The notes: generated from the letters alone by a model not told the origin. 64,000 nucleotides of DNA from Tamlana sp. 2_MG-2023 (GCF_030548465.1 NZ_JAUOSF010000008.1:124001-188000); one strand, 5' to 3'; counted from the stretch's first letter, positions 18,000 to 28,732 are shown. Numbers and translations are program-made.

Positions 18000-19547
18000 C
18001 TAAAGCGCAATTGCTATAGTATATGCAAAATCGCATGGTTTTTCCTTTGGCATAATTACTTCTAATCCTTCTTGCGTTTGTTTCCAGATAATTTTTTCAG
18101 TACTACCCAAAACTTTCACATTCTTAATTTTTATTCCTTTTGCATATTCCGAATTGGAGGCTAAGGAAGTTATAAGCACTTTTCCGTCCTTAGGCCAGTC
18201 CAAAGTGATGGCATTTAAAATATTCCCCTTTTTCGTAAAACGAATATCTTTAGAAGAAAGCCCTGCATTATCCCCTTCGGAATGATGCCCTTTCTTAACC
18301 TCCGTAGGGCCTTCTCCAAAAGTTTTCCAATATTTTGTATCGTAAATAGCTTCCCCGTTTATAGCAAGCCAATCTCCCATTTGTAGTAATATGCTTGCTT
18401 GGTCCTTTGGTATGGTTCCATCCGCCTTAGGACCGACATTCAATAATAAATTTCCATTTTTACTAACAATATCAACCAAATCGTCAACTATTTGATTTGC
18501 CGTTTTAGACTCCCAATTAGTCACATAACTCCATGAATTTTTACCAATTGAGGTATCAGTTTGCCAAGGTAATTTTCTTATTCCAGGTAACTTACCTCGC
18601 TCTAAATCATAAATTACAGTACCTTCTGGGAATGCTTCATGCGAAAAATTTTTGTCTTGTAACACAACCTCTTTACCCCACTCAATACCTTTATTATAAT
18701 AATAAGCTGCTAATTTTGGACGTTGGTCTGCGAAATCTGGAATATCCAAATAAAAATCAAACCATAAGATATCTGGTTGATAATTATCGATAATATCCTT
18801 TGTTCTCGCCCACCATAATTCCTTAAATTCTTCAGAAACAGGTTCTTTTAGATCCTTTCCTTTTTTAGAATACAAATCGGCATATTCAGGATCTGTAGTA
18901 TCAAAACTATCTTTCTTATTATAATAAGACCAGTTAAAAGCAAAATGTGAAGACGCTCCCATGATCATACCCTTTTCTCGGCCTGATTTAAACAATTCAC
19001 CCAAGATATCTCTCTTAGGCCCCATTTTAACCGAATTCCATCTGGTAACTTTAGAATCATACATAGCGAAACCATCATGATGCTCTGCCACAGGTATTAC
19101 ATATTTAGCGCCTGATTTTTTAAACAAATCAATCCAAGTATCTGCACTAAATTTTTCCCCTTTAAACATTGGAATAAAGTCCTTATACCCAAATTTATTA
19201 AGATCTCCCCATTCCTTTTTATGATGCAAATAAACATCTGAAGGTCCTGTTTTACCTGGTTTTAATTGTGCTGAAAAAGTAGCCGTATCCATATACATGT
19301 TACGAGGATACCATTCAGATGAATAAGCAGGAACCGAATACGCTCCCCAATGAATAAATATTCCAAATTTCTTTTCATTAAACCACGCTGGATCTTTATA
19401 ATTCGCTTTGATGGATTCCCAATTTGCTTCGTAAACAGGTTTCTTCTGCTCTGCAACGGTTTCTTTCTTTTCTTTTTCACCCGCGCAAGACAATATGGCT
19501 AATGCAGGTAGAAAGTAGGCTAACAATGTATATCTCCTAAAATTCAT
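18000..19547 (-). CDS. GH29 alpha-L-fucosidase-family lipoprotein
   Basis: This 515-residue protein has a lipoprotein signal (Cys21 after LAILS). The catalytic barrel follows, with FGIFIHWGAYSVPAY near residues 61-75, HHDGFAMYDS at 156-165 and the nucleophile Asp264 in LWFDFYLD. A C-terminal beta-sandwich completes the protein, the usual size for GH29. Most GH29 enzymes remove alpha-L-fucose. In porphyran-type loci, enzymes of this family have been reported to act on alpha-L-galactose, which differs from fucose only at C6, and the agar-type context makes that plausible here. It is in the same orientation as the sulfatase but 331 bp away, so it probably has its own promoter. Lipidation suggests the periplasm or cell surface. 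Confidence 0.85.
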   Translation of the reverse strand: MNFRRYTLLAYFLPALAILSCAGEKEKKETVAEQKKPVYEANWESIKANYKDPAWFNEKKFGIFIHWGAYSVPAYSSEWYPRNMYMDTATFSAQLKPGKTGPSDVYLHHKKEWGDLNKFGYKDFIPMFKGEKFSADTWIDLFKKSGAKYVIPVAEHHDGFAMYDSKVTRWNSVKMGPKRDILGELFKSGREKGMIMGASSHFAFNWSYYNKKDSFDTTDPEYADLYSKKGKDLKEPVSEEFKELWWARTKDIIDNYQPDILWFDFYLDIPDFADQRPKLAAYYYNKGIEWGKEVVLQDKNFSHEAFPEGTVIYDLERGKLPGIRKLPWQTDTSIGKNSWSYVTNWESKTANQIVDDLVDIVSKNGNLLLNVGPKADGTIPKDQASILLQMGDWLAINGEAIYDTKYWKTFGEGPTEVKKGHHSEGDNAGLSSKDIRFTKKGNILNAITLDWPKDGKVLITSLASNSEYAKGIKIKNVKVLGSTEKIIWKQTQEGLEVIMPKEKPCDFAYTIAIAL

Positions 19548-19878
19548 TAATTATTATACTTTAAATTGATTCTTGAATTATTTTATATTTCTTGAATACA
19601 AAATTCCATATAACGTTTAAATTCTATTAAAACTTATGTGTTTTAGAGTACACCAAATGATTAATAACACACAAACACCTGAAAAACAAAAACATACAAA
19701 GGACTAGATAGCGTTTTTTATTCTAAATCGGAATCACATTTGTAGCTTCAAAGCGCACTACCGACCTATTTAGGTAATACAAATACAAGTTTTATTCTAA
19801 AAATAATCTATAAGTTGCGCTTAAAAACTTAAACTATATAAACATTAAGTATAAAAACTGATATTGAACTATCGGTAA
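19548..19878. other. Intergenic region between sulfatase and GH29 genes
   Basis: This AT-rich 331-bp spacer should carry the leftward promoter of the GH29 gene and the 3' end of the sulfatase transcript. I see no coding sequence, strong hairpin or clear promoter. Confidence 0.4.
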
Positions 19879-21552
19879 TTAATCGTTCCAATGATTATCT
19901 ATCACTTTCTGGATATGGGGAAATTTATTACCATCATCTTCATTTAACTCTTTTCTTTTAGAAAGCAATTGTTCCTTTAAATTGGCTATAACCTTTTTAT
20001 ACGTTGGGTTTTTGTAAGCATTGTTCATTTCTTGCGGATCAACGGCTAAATCATAAAACTCCCAAGCGACTGGAGTATGTTGCGTAAACTTATTCCCCCA
20101 ACTTTTTTTATTCCAATCTTCTTTTGGATTGTCTGTGTCTACCCAATATTTACCATAAAAGAAAATTAACTTATATCGTTTTGTTCGAATACCGAAATGA
20201 GCGGGGTTTGCATGAGCATGCGCCATATGCATCCAATACCTATAATAGGTAGACTGTTGCCAATTTTCTGGTTCCTCTCCTGTTTCTAAAATAGACTCAA
20301 AACTTTGCCCCTGCATTTGACTTGGTGCTTCACCACCAGCTAAATCGATAAGAGTTGGTGCAAAATCTGCATTATTAACTATCGCATCTGTTCGTGTACC
20401 GGCTTTTATTTTTTCAGGATACCTTACAATAAATGGCATGCGCATTGATTCTTCATACATCCAACGTTTGTCAATATAATCATGCTCGCCTAACATAAAA
20501 CCTTGATCACCGGTATATACAATAATAGTGTTGTCATAAAGATCATTATCCTTTAAATATTTTATAATACGCGCCACATTATCATCTACTCCTTTTACAC
20601 AGCGCAAATAACGCTTTAAGTATTCCTGATAAGTTCTGTGCGTATACTCCTTATCACTTAACCCCTCTACTTGAGTGATATCAAAATCTGGATTATTTCG
20701 TTTTATATAGGTATCACTCCAAATACGCATCCCCATATTTCTAATCGTATTACGTTTAGAAACCGACGAACCAATATCATGAATTAGCGAATCGTGTTTA
20801 CCGCGTGTGGCTATAGAACCATTATTACCATTTTCATATAAACTTGCTGGCTCTGGAATGTAAGTATCTTCCAAATAATCTTTATAACGTTCTGCATACT
20901 CAAAGTCGTCATGTGGTGCTTTAAATTGATGCATTAAAAAGAATGGTTTGCTTGTGTCTCTCTTATTTTCTAACCAATCAATAGTGATATCTGTTATAAC
21001 ATCAGAACTATGCCCCTTATACTGTTTACCTTCATAATTAGGCATACCATAATAAGGCTCATAATGCATCGTACTTTCTGTTAAATAAGGATCGAAATAA
21101 GATCCTTGCTGATGGTGTTCTGTGAAGATATTATAATAATCAAAATTAGGTTGATTCTTTAAATGCCACTTCCCAACCAGTGCGGTTTGGTAACCTAAAT
21201 TTTTCATTTCTTCAGGTAAATATTGGCTTTTTGTTTCTACTTCTCCTTCTAAATCTAATACACCATTGGCTTGACTATATTGCCCTGTAATTATTGTTGC
21301 TCTACTTGGTGTACAAATCGAATTGGTTACAAAGCAATTATCGAATATCATACCTTCATTCGCTAGTTTATCTAAAGTTGGTGTGGGGTTTAAAGGCGCC
21401 AAACGGCTTCCATAAATACCAAAAGCTTGAGATGTATGATCATCTGACATAATGTAGATGATGTTCGGTTTTTTTAAAACTTTATTTTTAGGTTTCTGTG
21501 CCCATGACGTAAAAGGCATAATTACCAAACAAAATACTAGAAGTTTATTCAT
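19879..21552 (-). CDS. S1-family formylglycine sulfatase, exported
   Basis: This 557-residue sulfatase has a signal peptide ending near SWAQ (residue 19). The S1 signature is CTPSRATIITG with Cys80, the residue converted to formylglycine. Metal-binding acids lie in MSDDHT (Asp37, Asp38) and in YTGDQGFMLGEHD further on; GKWHLKN is the conserved Lys/His motif. The family hydrolyses sulfate esters of carbohydrates. With the GH29 enzyme next door, a likely job is removal of sulfate from an L-galactose-6-sulfate or D-galactose residue before the glycosidase acts, but the S1 subfamily cannot be fixed by eye. No sulfatase-maturing enzyme is encoded in the window. Confidence 0.9.
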   Translation of the reverse strand: MNKLLVFCLVIMPFTSWAQKPKNKVLKKPNIIYIMSDDHTSQAFGIYGSRLAPLNPTPTLDKLANEGMIFDNCFVTNSICTPSRATIITGQYSQANGVLDLEGEVETKSQYLPEEMKNLGYQTALVGKWHLKNQPNFDYYNIFTEHHQQGSYFDPYLTESTMHYEPYYGMPNYEGKQYKGHSSDVITDITIDWLENKRDTSKPFFLMHQFKAPHDDFEYAERYKDYLEDTYIPEPASLYENGNNGSIATRGKHDSLIHDIGSSVSKRNTIRNMGMRIWSDTYIKRNNPDFDITQVEGLSDKEYTHRTYQEYLKRYLRCVKGVDDNVARIIKYLKDNDLYDNTIIVYTGDQGFMLGEHDYIDKRWMYEESMRMPFIVRYPEKIKAGTRTDAIVNNADFAPTLIDLAGGEAPSQMQGQSFESILETGEEPENWQQSTYYRYWMHMAHAHANPAHFGIRTKRYKLIFFYGKYWVDTDNPKEDWNKKSWGNKFTQHTPVAWEFYDLAVDPQEMNNAYKNPTYKKVIANLKEQLLSKRKELNEDDGNKFPHIQKVIDNHWND

Positions 21553-22114
21553 TTTTATTATTATTTAAATATAAATATTATACCGCATGGGTTTTTCGTA
21601 ACTTTTAACTGTAGATATACGAAAAAAGGTTTCACAAATTTGAATTTTAATTCATCGAACAAACATAATATATGATTTTTAAAACAGAACAAATGAACGA
21701 ATCTGGAATCCTTATATATAGCACATAGGAATAAGAGTTATTAAAATTGAAGTTATTCTTTCTTGCCCATATCATCTCTATTAAAACAGACACACTTAAT
21801 AAACTATCCTTTACCTATACAACATAAAGTAATAAGAAAGGAAAGCTTTAACGTATAAAATATATCCATTCACATTAATTATCACATCGTTCTTTTCTAG
21901 AACCTAGCTTATTTAGACACCTATTACTATTATATAATAAAACTTGAATTAAACTTAAAGATGATAATCCTTAATGACACTTATTACAGATGAACAAAAA
22001 ACTATAAAAAATCATATAACACTTAAAATAAAACATATGTTCCCTTCCTAAACGTGAAATAATTTAATATTTGCAGTATAAATCCAACAACCTTAATATG
22101 ATAACTTTAAAACT
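21553..22114. promoter_or_regulatory. Divergent promoter region between sulfatase and first SusC gene
   Basis: This AT-rich spacer of 562 bp must carry the promoters of the leftward sulfatase gene and the rightward SusC operon. The stretch aataaaacatat at 22027-22038 matches the core of the sequence shared by the AraC and GH2/P450 upstream regions (see 53490 and 57338), in the orientation of SusC. The second block of that element is not at the same distance, so the link is tentative. I see no coding sequence. Confidence 0.35.
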
Positions 22115-25100
22115 ATGCTAATGAATTTAAATTTTAACCAAAGAGTAAAAGTTAACATCATTACACTAATGTGTATGATTAGCTTTTTTTCGATGCAATC
22201 GCAAAACAAAAATACGATTACAGGAACGGTAAGAGATACCGATCAAATACCACTTCCTGGCGTTAACGTTTTTGTAAAAGGAACTAATAATGGAGCCGTT
22301 TCAGATTTTGATGGAAATTATCAAATTAATGTTTCCAATAACGAAACCCTTACTTTTAGCTATTTAGGCTTTAAAACAAAACATGTTCCAGTAAATGGAA
22401 AAACAACAGTTAATATAACTCTTGAAGCAGACAACTCTGAATTAGACGAAGTAATTGTTGTTGGGTATGGTACCCAAACGAAAAAGGAAATTACAGGAGC
22501 TGTTGCACAAGTAGATAGCGAAGAGCTTGCAAAAACAGCCACTGCTGATATTGGTGCTGCACTACAAGGGCAAATAGCAGGTGTAAATGTACAATCAAGT
22601 TCTGGTCAGCCTGGAGCCGAAGCGAACATTCAAATTCGTGGATTAACTTCTGTATTTGGAAATAACAGACCGCTATATATTGTAGACGGTATTCCTTTTG
22701 AAGGTGACCCTAAACTAAGTATAAATGAAATTGAAACCATAGATGTTTTAAAAGATGCGGCTTCTGCAGCAATTTATGGAACAAGAGGTGCTGCCGGTGT
22801 TATTTTAATTACAACCAAAAAAGGTAAAAAAGGACTAATGCAAGTTAATGTTGAAGGTTATTCTGGGATTCAAAGCATTACTTCAGGTACCCCTTTACTA
22901 AATCGTGAAGATTACATATACACCCTATTCCTTACAGGAAATGCATTACAAAACACCAATTACGGAAATACCTGGACAACCGTAGAACAAAACCCTAATT
23001 CGTTAACAAGAAACACCGATTTAATGGATGTTGTTCTTAACGACTTTGCCTTGACACAAAACTACAGTGTACGCGTTTCTGGAGGAAAAGAAGGTCTTGC
23101 CTACAATGTAAGTGCTAACTATTTTAATCAAGAAGGTTCGGTAATCAACTCGAGTTTTGATAGATTAAACGTGAGATCAAACACCCAATACACCAAAGGA
23201 AAATTAAAAATTGATACAGGGATTTCTTTTCGTGTAGAAAATCAAGAATTTGCACCTTGGGGTATTTTATCAGATGCCATTAAATACGATCCTTTGCGCC
23301 CTGTAATTGATCCTGATGCAGACCTTGTTGCTGATGCTGGTGACGGCACTGCCGCTTCACATATGTCTTATTTAGGATATAAGTTATTACAGGAAGATAA
23401 TCTTGAAAACAACTATTTTGATGGGTATATTAGTGCGGCTTATAGTTTTACAAAAAACTTAAAATTTACCACACGTTACTCTGGAAGTTTTAATAATGGA
23501 ACAAGAATTACGATTAACCCGCAGTATGTTGCCTATGATTTAGAAGGCAATGAAGTGTCTGACCAACGTTCTAAAGTAAAAAACTTAAGTACTTTAACCA
23601 AGAAGAACACTTGGGAAAACATCTTAAACTACAATAAGAGTTTTGGAAATCACAATCTTAACTTAACAGGAGTGTATTCTGCAGAAAAGTATACTTATTC
23701 TGAATTCTTTGGAGAGAAATACGATATTTTAAATAATGATGTGACGGTAATAAACGGCGCAACTTCAGACCCTAACGCTGGTTCTGGAAATAACCAATGG
23801 ACTCAAAATAGAGAAAGTACTTTAATTGGTATGCTAGCTAGAGCCCAATACAACTACAAAGGAAAATATATTTTAAGTGCAAGTGTACGCCGTGACGGAT
23901 CGTCAAGATTCCAAAACGAACATTGGGGTGTATTTCCTTCCTTTTCTGCTGGTTGGGTAGTTTCAGATGAAAAATTCTGGGAACCAATAAAAAACACTTT
24001 TACCTCTTTCAAAATAAGAGCCAGTCAAGGTACTACAGGAAATCAAGGTATACCTGATTACGCCTACACGGCAAATATTGTTTTAGATCAGGATTATGTA
24101 TTTGGAATGGACGACGATCAAAATTTAGCATTAGGTGCTAATCAATTAGCTTTCGCAAACAAAAATGTAAAATGGGAAACCTCAGTATCAACAAACTTTG
24201 GGGTTGATATGGGCTTTTTCAGAAACAAGCTAACTTTAAGTGCCGATGTGTATAACACAGATAAAGAAGACATGCTTTTCCCTGTGTTACTCCCTCCTAC
24301 AGCTGGAGCTGGACAAGGGGGTGATGTCATCTTAAATGTTGGCGATATGACCAACCAAGGTTTAGAATTGGCGTTAGGCTATCAACACGCAGGAAAATTT
24401 TCTTGGGATGCAAACCTAACCTATTCTAGAAACATCAATGAAGTTACCAAAATGAGTGGTTCTAATAAATTATTATATTTTGGTGATAGTACCGTTTCTG
24501 GACATGATAACGACTCTGATAAAGTTTCTGCCCTAGCTGAAGGTTATGAAGCAGGTGCCTTTTTCTTATGGAAAACAGATGGCATCATAAGAACCGATGA
24601 AGAATTAGCTGAGTACCAAGCAATATTACCAACTGCTAAAATGGGAGATTTACGTTATGTTGATGCTCTAACCGTTGACACAAATGGTGATGGCATCCCA
24701 GATGCTGGTGATGGTCAAATAGATATCGATGATAGACAATATGCTGGTAGTGGAACACCAGAATTTGAAATGGGTTTCAACTTCAACGCCTATTTTAAAA
24801 ATTTCGACTTTTCTATGCAATGGTATGCTGCATATGGCGGTGAAATTATTAACGGTAACAAAGCCTTAGCTTATAAAAGTAGAACACATCAAGATTTAGT
24901 ATACCAATGGTCACCTCAAAATGACACGTCTGAAATTCCCGTTTACCGTAATGCACAACACGATAATTTAAGGGGAGCTACAGACCTATGGTTAGAAGAT
25001 GGATCTTTTCTTAGATTAAGAAACGTTGCTCTGGGGTATACCATTCCAAAACAAACAACTGAAAAAATGGGTATTTCAAAATTTAGAGTTTACATATCTG

Positions 25101-25240
25101 CACAAAACCCACTTACTATTACTAGCTATGAAGGATATGACCCAGAAGTTGGAAATAACGGACTTAGCACCAGAGGTATCGATAAAGGTACCTATCCTGT
25201 AACTAGACTAACGATGCTAGGGGTACAATTTGATTTTTAA
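22115..25240 (+). CDS. susC: SusC-like TonB-dependent outer-membrane transporter (first pair)
   Basis: This 1041-residue protein has a signal peptide (to about MQSQ), an N-terminal carboxypeptidase-D-like domain (ITGTVRDTDQIPLPGVNVFVKG), a TonB-box-like segment LDEVIVVGYGTQ and a plug domain (QIRGLTSVFGNNRPLYIVDG). A long outer-membrane beta-barrel ends in an aromatic residue (GVQFDF). It imports oligosaccharides across the outer membrane together with the SusD lipoprotein encoded 21 bp downstream. The three-gene operon ends at a strong terminator. Its substrate is presumably the galactan handled by the neighbouring sulfatase, GH29 and GH2 enzymes. Confidence 0.95.
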   Translation: MLMNLNFNQRVKVNIITLMCMISFFSMQSQNKNTITGTVRDTDQIPLPGVNVFVKGTNNGAVSDFDGNYQINVSNNETLTFSYLGFKTKHVPVNGKTTVNITLEADNSELDEVIVVGYGTQTKKEITGAVAQVDSEELAKTATADIGAALQGQIAGVNVQSSSGQPGAEANIQIRGLTSVFGNNRPLYIVDGIPFEGDPKLSINEIETIDVLKDAASAAIYGTRGAAGVILITTKKGKKGLMQVNVEGYSGIQSITSGTPLLNREDYIYTLFLTGNALQNTNYGNTWTTVEQNPNSLTRNTDLMDVVLNDFALTQNYSVRVSGGKEGLAYNVSANYFNQEGSVINSSFDRLNVRSNTQYTKGKLKIDTGISFRVENQEFAPWGILSDAIKYDPLRPVIDPDADLVADAGDGTAASHMSYLGYKLLQEDNLENNYFDGYISAAYSFTKNLKFTTRYSGSFNNGTRITINPQYVAYDLEGNEVSDQRSKVKNLSTLTKKNTWENILNYNKSFGNHNLNLTGVYSAEKYTYSEFFGEKYDILNNDVTVINGATSDPNAGSGNNQWTQNRESTLIGMLARAQYNYKGKYILSASVRRDGSSRFQNEHWGVFPSFSAGWVVSDEKFWEPIKNTFTSFKIRASQGTTGNQGIPDYAYTANIVLDQDYVFGMDDDQNLALGANQLAFANKNVKWETSVSTNFGVDMGFFRNKLTLSADVYNTDKEDMLFPVLLPPTAGAGQGGDVILNVGDMTNQGLELALGYQHAGKFSWDANLTYSRNINEVTKMSGSNKLLYFGDSTVSGHDNDSDKVSALAEGYEAGAFFLWKTDGIIRTDEELAEYQAILPTAKMGDLRYVDALTVDTNGDGIPDAGDGQIDIDDRQYAGSGTPEFEMGFNFNAYFKNFDFSMQWYAAYGGEIINGNKALAYKSRTHQDLVYQWSPQNDTSEIPVYRNAQHDNLRGATDLWLEDGSFLRLRNVALGYTIPKQTTEKMGISKFRVYISAQNPLTITSYEGYDPEVGNNGLSTRGIDKGTYPVTRLTMLGVQFDF

Positions 25241-25261
25241 TAAAAAAACAAGATACAGCAA

Positions 25262-27031
25262 ATGAAAAATATAAATTTCACACAAATAATATCAGCATTG
25301 GTCATTCTATTGACTGTAAATGCTTGTTCGGAGGATTTTTTAGATCAGACCAATCCCAATAATATCTCAACAGATATTTTCTGGAAAGACTTAAACGATT
25401 TAGACCTTGGTTTAAATGGGCTTTATAAAGGTTGGAGTAATGCCAACAATATTAAATTAGTAGATGAATTACTACGATCAGATTTAGCCTGGGGAAGTGG
25501 GTTTCAACGCCCTACCAACAGTAATGTTTTTTACCAACAAACATTTAATAATGCTGCGCTCGAACTTAATCAAAAATGGGCAGAAAATTATAAAACTATT
25601 TTTAGAGCCAACCAAGTCATAGAAGCCACGCAAAATTTACAAGGCACCTTTGATAATGATGAAGACAGAGATGCTGCCAATTTAATTTTAGCACAAGCCC
25701 GTCTTTTAAGAGGGTATCTATACTTTAACCTTTACAACAATTATAACGGTGGTAACATACCAATATTTGATGAGGTACCTGTAGACGAAGCTGAATTTTA
25801 CGAACCAGTACAAGATGCTGCAGTTGTAAAAGCCTTTTATATGGAAGACCTAAAATTTGCAGAACAAAATTTACCTTTAAAATGGGAAGGTAAAGATTTA
25901 GGACGTGTAACCGCTGGTGCTGCTGTAGCTTTAATAGGTCAAACCCACTTGTACGCCGGCGAATTCGATCAAGCTGCCATATACTTTAAAAGTTTAATTA
26001 ATGATTTCGGGTATAGTTTAACTCCAAATATTGGTAGTAACTTTACTACTATGGATGAGTTTAATAGTGAATCTATTTTAGAAGTAAGCTATTCTATGGA
26101 CTATAAGAACGAATTAGGTCCATGGGACAGCAGAGATGTTGCCAATACAGGTTCTTATAACAAAAAACTCACAGGTGTAGGAGGTTGGTTTAATGCCGTG
26201 GCGGCAAACTGGCTTATCTTAGAATACAGAAATGATCCATTAGATTATTCAGACGATAGAAACAAAGTCATTGATGAAGACGGAAACGAAAAGTTTAGAA
26301 AATTTAGTTTAAGAACATCATGGTCTGTTGCATTAGTAGACGACCCAGATTTAGGATACTACGGTTTTGATACACCAGGACAAGCCGCTCTTTTTAACGT
26401 AAATTTGACGGCGTTTTGGAGAAAACATACCAACTGGGATCTAGGAGCAGAAAATGAAGACATTATTTCTCCAGGTAAAGTGAGATCAGCCATTAACGAA
26501 CGTTTGATTAGACTTGCGGAAATTTATTTACAATATGCCGAGTGTATGATAGAATTAGGTGATGTGGACGAAGCGATGCTTTACATTAATAAAGTAAGAC
26601 ACCGTTCAGCGTTGCAATTACTCGGACCTAATGGTTCAGGAGAGTTTCCTTCTGCCGATCACGACAATATCATGTATACAGCACAAAGCTTAATGGATCA
26701 TTTAAGATTTAAAGAATATCCTCTAGAGCTTTCAGCTGAAGGTGACGGTAACAGAAACATCGATTTAAGACGTTGGGGCGTTAAAAAGAGTCGTTTTGAA
26801 GAATTGGCACAAAGACGTTATGCTGCAGATCCTTTCGAAGTAACCATGCCAGACGGAACGAAGGTAACACGATGGGGAAGTATAGTGAAAGAATTACCTG
26901 CAGGTGATCCTCTTGTAAATCCAAACTGGAATGAATTTCAAGAAGCCTCTCAAAATTACATAGAATCAGAACACGCGTATTGGCCAATGCCTAATAGTGA
27001 GTTGATAACCAACCCTGATCTATACAAATAA
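25262..27031 (+). CDS. susD: SusD/RagB-like glycan-binding lipoprotein (first pair)
   Basis: This 589-residue lipoprotein (lipobox LTVNAC, Cys22) starts its mature part with SEDFLDQTNPNNIS, the usual SusD opening. It contains the tetratricopeptide-type helical scaffold (ANLILAQARLLRGYLYFNLYNNY; RLAEIYLQYAECMIELG) and the C-terminal RagB/SusD region (ELSAEGDGNRNIDLRRWG). It forms the lid on the SusC transporter encoded just upstream and captures the glycan at the cell surface. Confidence 0.95.
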   Translation: MKNINFTQIISALVILLTVNACSEDFLDQTNPNNISTDIFWKDLNDLDLGLNGLYKGWSNANNIKLVDELLRSDLAWGSGFQRPTNSNVFYQQTFNNAALELNQKWAENYKTIFRANQVIEATQNLQGTFDNDEDRDAANLILAQARLLRGYLYFNLYNNYNGGNIPIFDEVPVDEAEFYEPVQDAAVVKAFYMEDLKFAEQNLPLKWEGKDLGRVTAGAAVALIGQTHLYAGEFDQAAIYFKSLINDFGYSLTPNIGSNFTTMDEFNSESILEVSYSMDYKNELGPWDSRDVANTGSYNKKLTGVGGWFNAVAANWLILEYRNDPLDYSDDRNKVIDEDGNEKFRKFSLRTSWSVALVDDPDLGYYGFDTPGQAALFNVNLTAFWRKHTNWDLGAENEDIISPGKVRSAINERLIRLAEIYLQYAECMIELGDVDEAMLYINKVRHRSALQLLGPNGSGEFPSADHDNIMYTAQSLMDHLRFKEYPLELSAEGDGNRNIDLRRWGVKKSRFEELAQRRYAADPFEVTMPDGTKVTRWGSIVKELPAGDPLVNPNWNEFQEASQNYIESEHAYWPMPNSELITNPDLYK

Positions 27032-27055
27032 GATTCAAAATTTAAACAATATAAC

Positions 27056-28660
27056 ATGATGAAAAATAAAATATATTTAGGTATCATATTACTATTCGTA
27101 GCCTTGGTTGGATGCCAAACTGATGACGCGTATGATGCACCAACAGAATTATCAGATGTTGGCTTTTACACCAGCCAAGGACAAGCTCTAGAATTACAAT
27201 TAAATGTTTTCGATTTTATGACATTTAGTGATCTTTCGCAGGGTGCAACTGATCATACATGGTTTTTTGATACAGGTATTTCTATGTTAGAAGGGCCTAT
27301 AGAAAGAAATGATACAGATTACGAAGCGCGTATCATATACCCAGGTGCACGATCATCTAACGAAAAAACTATTAACCTGTATTTTCAAGAATCAGGAATA
27401 AAAACAGTTAGACTTTACAACACTTTTAAAGACTCTGTTACCTTTAGAGGTAACAATGGTGTAGACGATTATTATGTGGGGTCGGAATGGATTGATAACA
27501 AATGGGTTATTGACACCACGTTTAACGTAAAAGTTTTTGATACCATTATTTCTGAGATTATAGTAAAACAAAACAGTCAAATTGTAAATCACAAGTCAAC
27601 TGATACGATTTACGTTGAAGCGGGCGAATTATTAGAATTTACAGATATTACCACGATTGGAGAACCAACTGGAAGAACTTGGAATATATTTGATCTAGAT
27701 ACAGAAACAAATTACACCTCTTCTAGCGACTCTATTGCTAATATCCAATTTAATAAATTAGGAAATTTTAGAGGTAGTATAAGCACTAATAGATCTGGTG
27801 AAAATATCCCCGCTGATGGCGATGTATATGGCATACCAGCTCCGATTAAAGTCGTTGCATCTAGCAAAACTTTCGAAATTAATGATGATATTTATGAGAT
27901 GGAAGACGAAACCATTGTTATAGCTTATAACGGTGAATTTGAACCTTTTACTAATCAAGAACAATTCTTTACGGTTATGGTAAACGGTGTTCAATTCCCA
28001 GTAGCTTCAGTTGAAATAAACGGAAACGACGCTACTAAATTGAATTTAACCTTAGCCGATCCTATTTATCGTCCTGATGTTATAACCGTTTCGTATACAG
28101 GTACCGAGATTAAGTCAACCGATACAAGAACCGCTAGTATGTTTAGCGATGTACCAGTTATCATGGATGCAACCAATTTAGTACCAGAAAACCTTGCTAC
28201 ATTAGAAGCAAATGATGGCGCATGGACAAACTTTTGGAGTAATGAAGGAACGGTCTCTTATTCTACAGAACAGGCTGCTAGCGGTTCGTATAGTTTGAAG
28301 CTAGAAATCGCTTCTGGACAAGCTAAAGCAGAAGCAGATGGCACATTGGATCAAGCCCTAGATTTTGATGGTACCAAAACGTATACTGTAACTTATAAAA
28401 TGTTCATTGCTGATGGGGCTACAGGTACTGATGGTAAAGCAGAAATAAAACTATTTTTGTTAACAAATTGGGACTGGAATTCATCAGATGACAACTTTTT
28501 ACAACCATCTGGTCAATGGGTTACCGTTAGCAAAGACTACAACAGCACAAAACCGTTATCTAAGTTCTATTTGAGAATTTTATCTAACGCAAGCAAGACT
28601 ACAAATGCTACCGTTTATTTTGACGACTTTACTATCATGGAAAAAGAAGTACGTCCTTAA
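27056..28660 (+). CDS. Surface glycan-binding lipoprotein with PKD-like and CBM-like domains
   Basis: This 534-residue lipoprotein (VGCQTDD, Cys at about 21) occupies the SusE/SusF position after SusC and SusD. The N-terminal half resembles PKD-like surface glycan-binding proteins (DHTWFFDTGISM; GRTWNIFDLDTE). The C-terminal part from about residue 385 has the pattern of a CBM4/9/22-type beta-sandwich: an opening segment with NDGAWTNFWSN, SGSYSLKLEI in the middle and a final YFDDFTIME strand. Such proteins hold polysaccharide at the surface for the SusC/D pair. The sequence is family-poor, so the glycan cannot be deduced. It is the last gene before the terminator at 28693. Confidence 0.78.
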   Translation: MMKNKIYLGIILLFVALVGCQTDDAYDAPTELSDVGFYTSQGQALELQLNVFDFMTFSDLSQGATDHTWFFDTGISMLEGPIERNDTDYEARIIYPGARSSNEKTINLYFQESGIKTVRLYNTFKDSVTFRGNNGVDDYYVGSEWIDNKWVIDTTFNVKVFDTIISEIIVKQNSQIVNHKSTDTIYVEAGELLEFTDITTIGEPTGRTWNIFDLDTETNYTSSSDSIANIQFNKLGNFRGSISTNRSGENIPADGDVYGIPAPIKVVASSKTFEINDDIYEMEDETIVIAYNGEFEPFTNQEQFFTVMVNGVQFPVASVEINGNDATKLNLTLADPIYRPDVITVSYTGTEIKSTDTRTASMFSDVPVIMDATNLVPENLATLEANDGAWTNFWSNEGTVSYSTEQAASGSYSLKLEIASGQAKAEADGTLDQALDFDGTKTYTVTYKMFIADGATGTDGKAEIKLFLLTNWDWNSSDDNFLQPSGQWVTVSKDYNSTKPLSKFYLRILSNASKTTNATVYFDDFTIMEKEVRP

Positions 28661-28692
28661 ACAGGAAAAGTATAACATAAATTAATAGCTGT

Positions 28693-28732
28693 AAAAGCGT
28701 GTTTTTGAATATTCAAAAACACGCTTTTTTTA
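28693..28732 (+). terminator. Intrinsic terminator after the first SusCD operon
   Basis: An 18-bp perfect inverted repeat (28693-28710 and 28711-28728, core agcgtgtttttgaa) is followed by a run of T. It lies 33 bp past the stop of the surface lipoprotein gene and should end that transcript. Confidence 0.88.
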
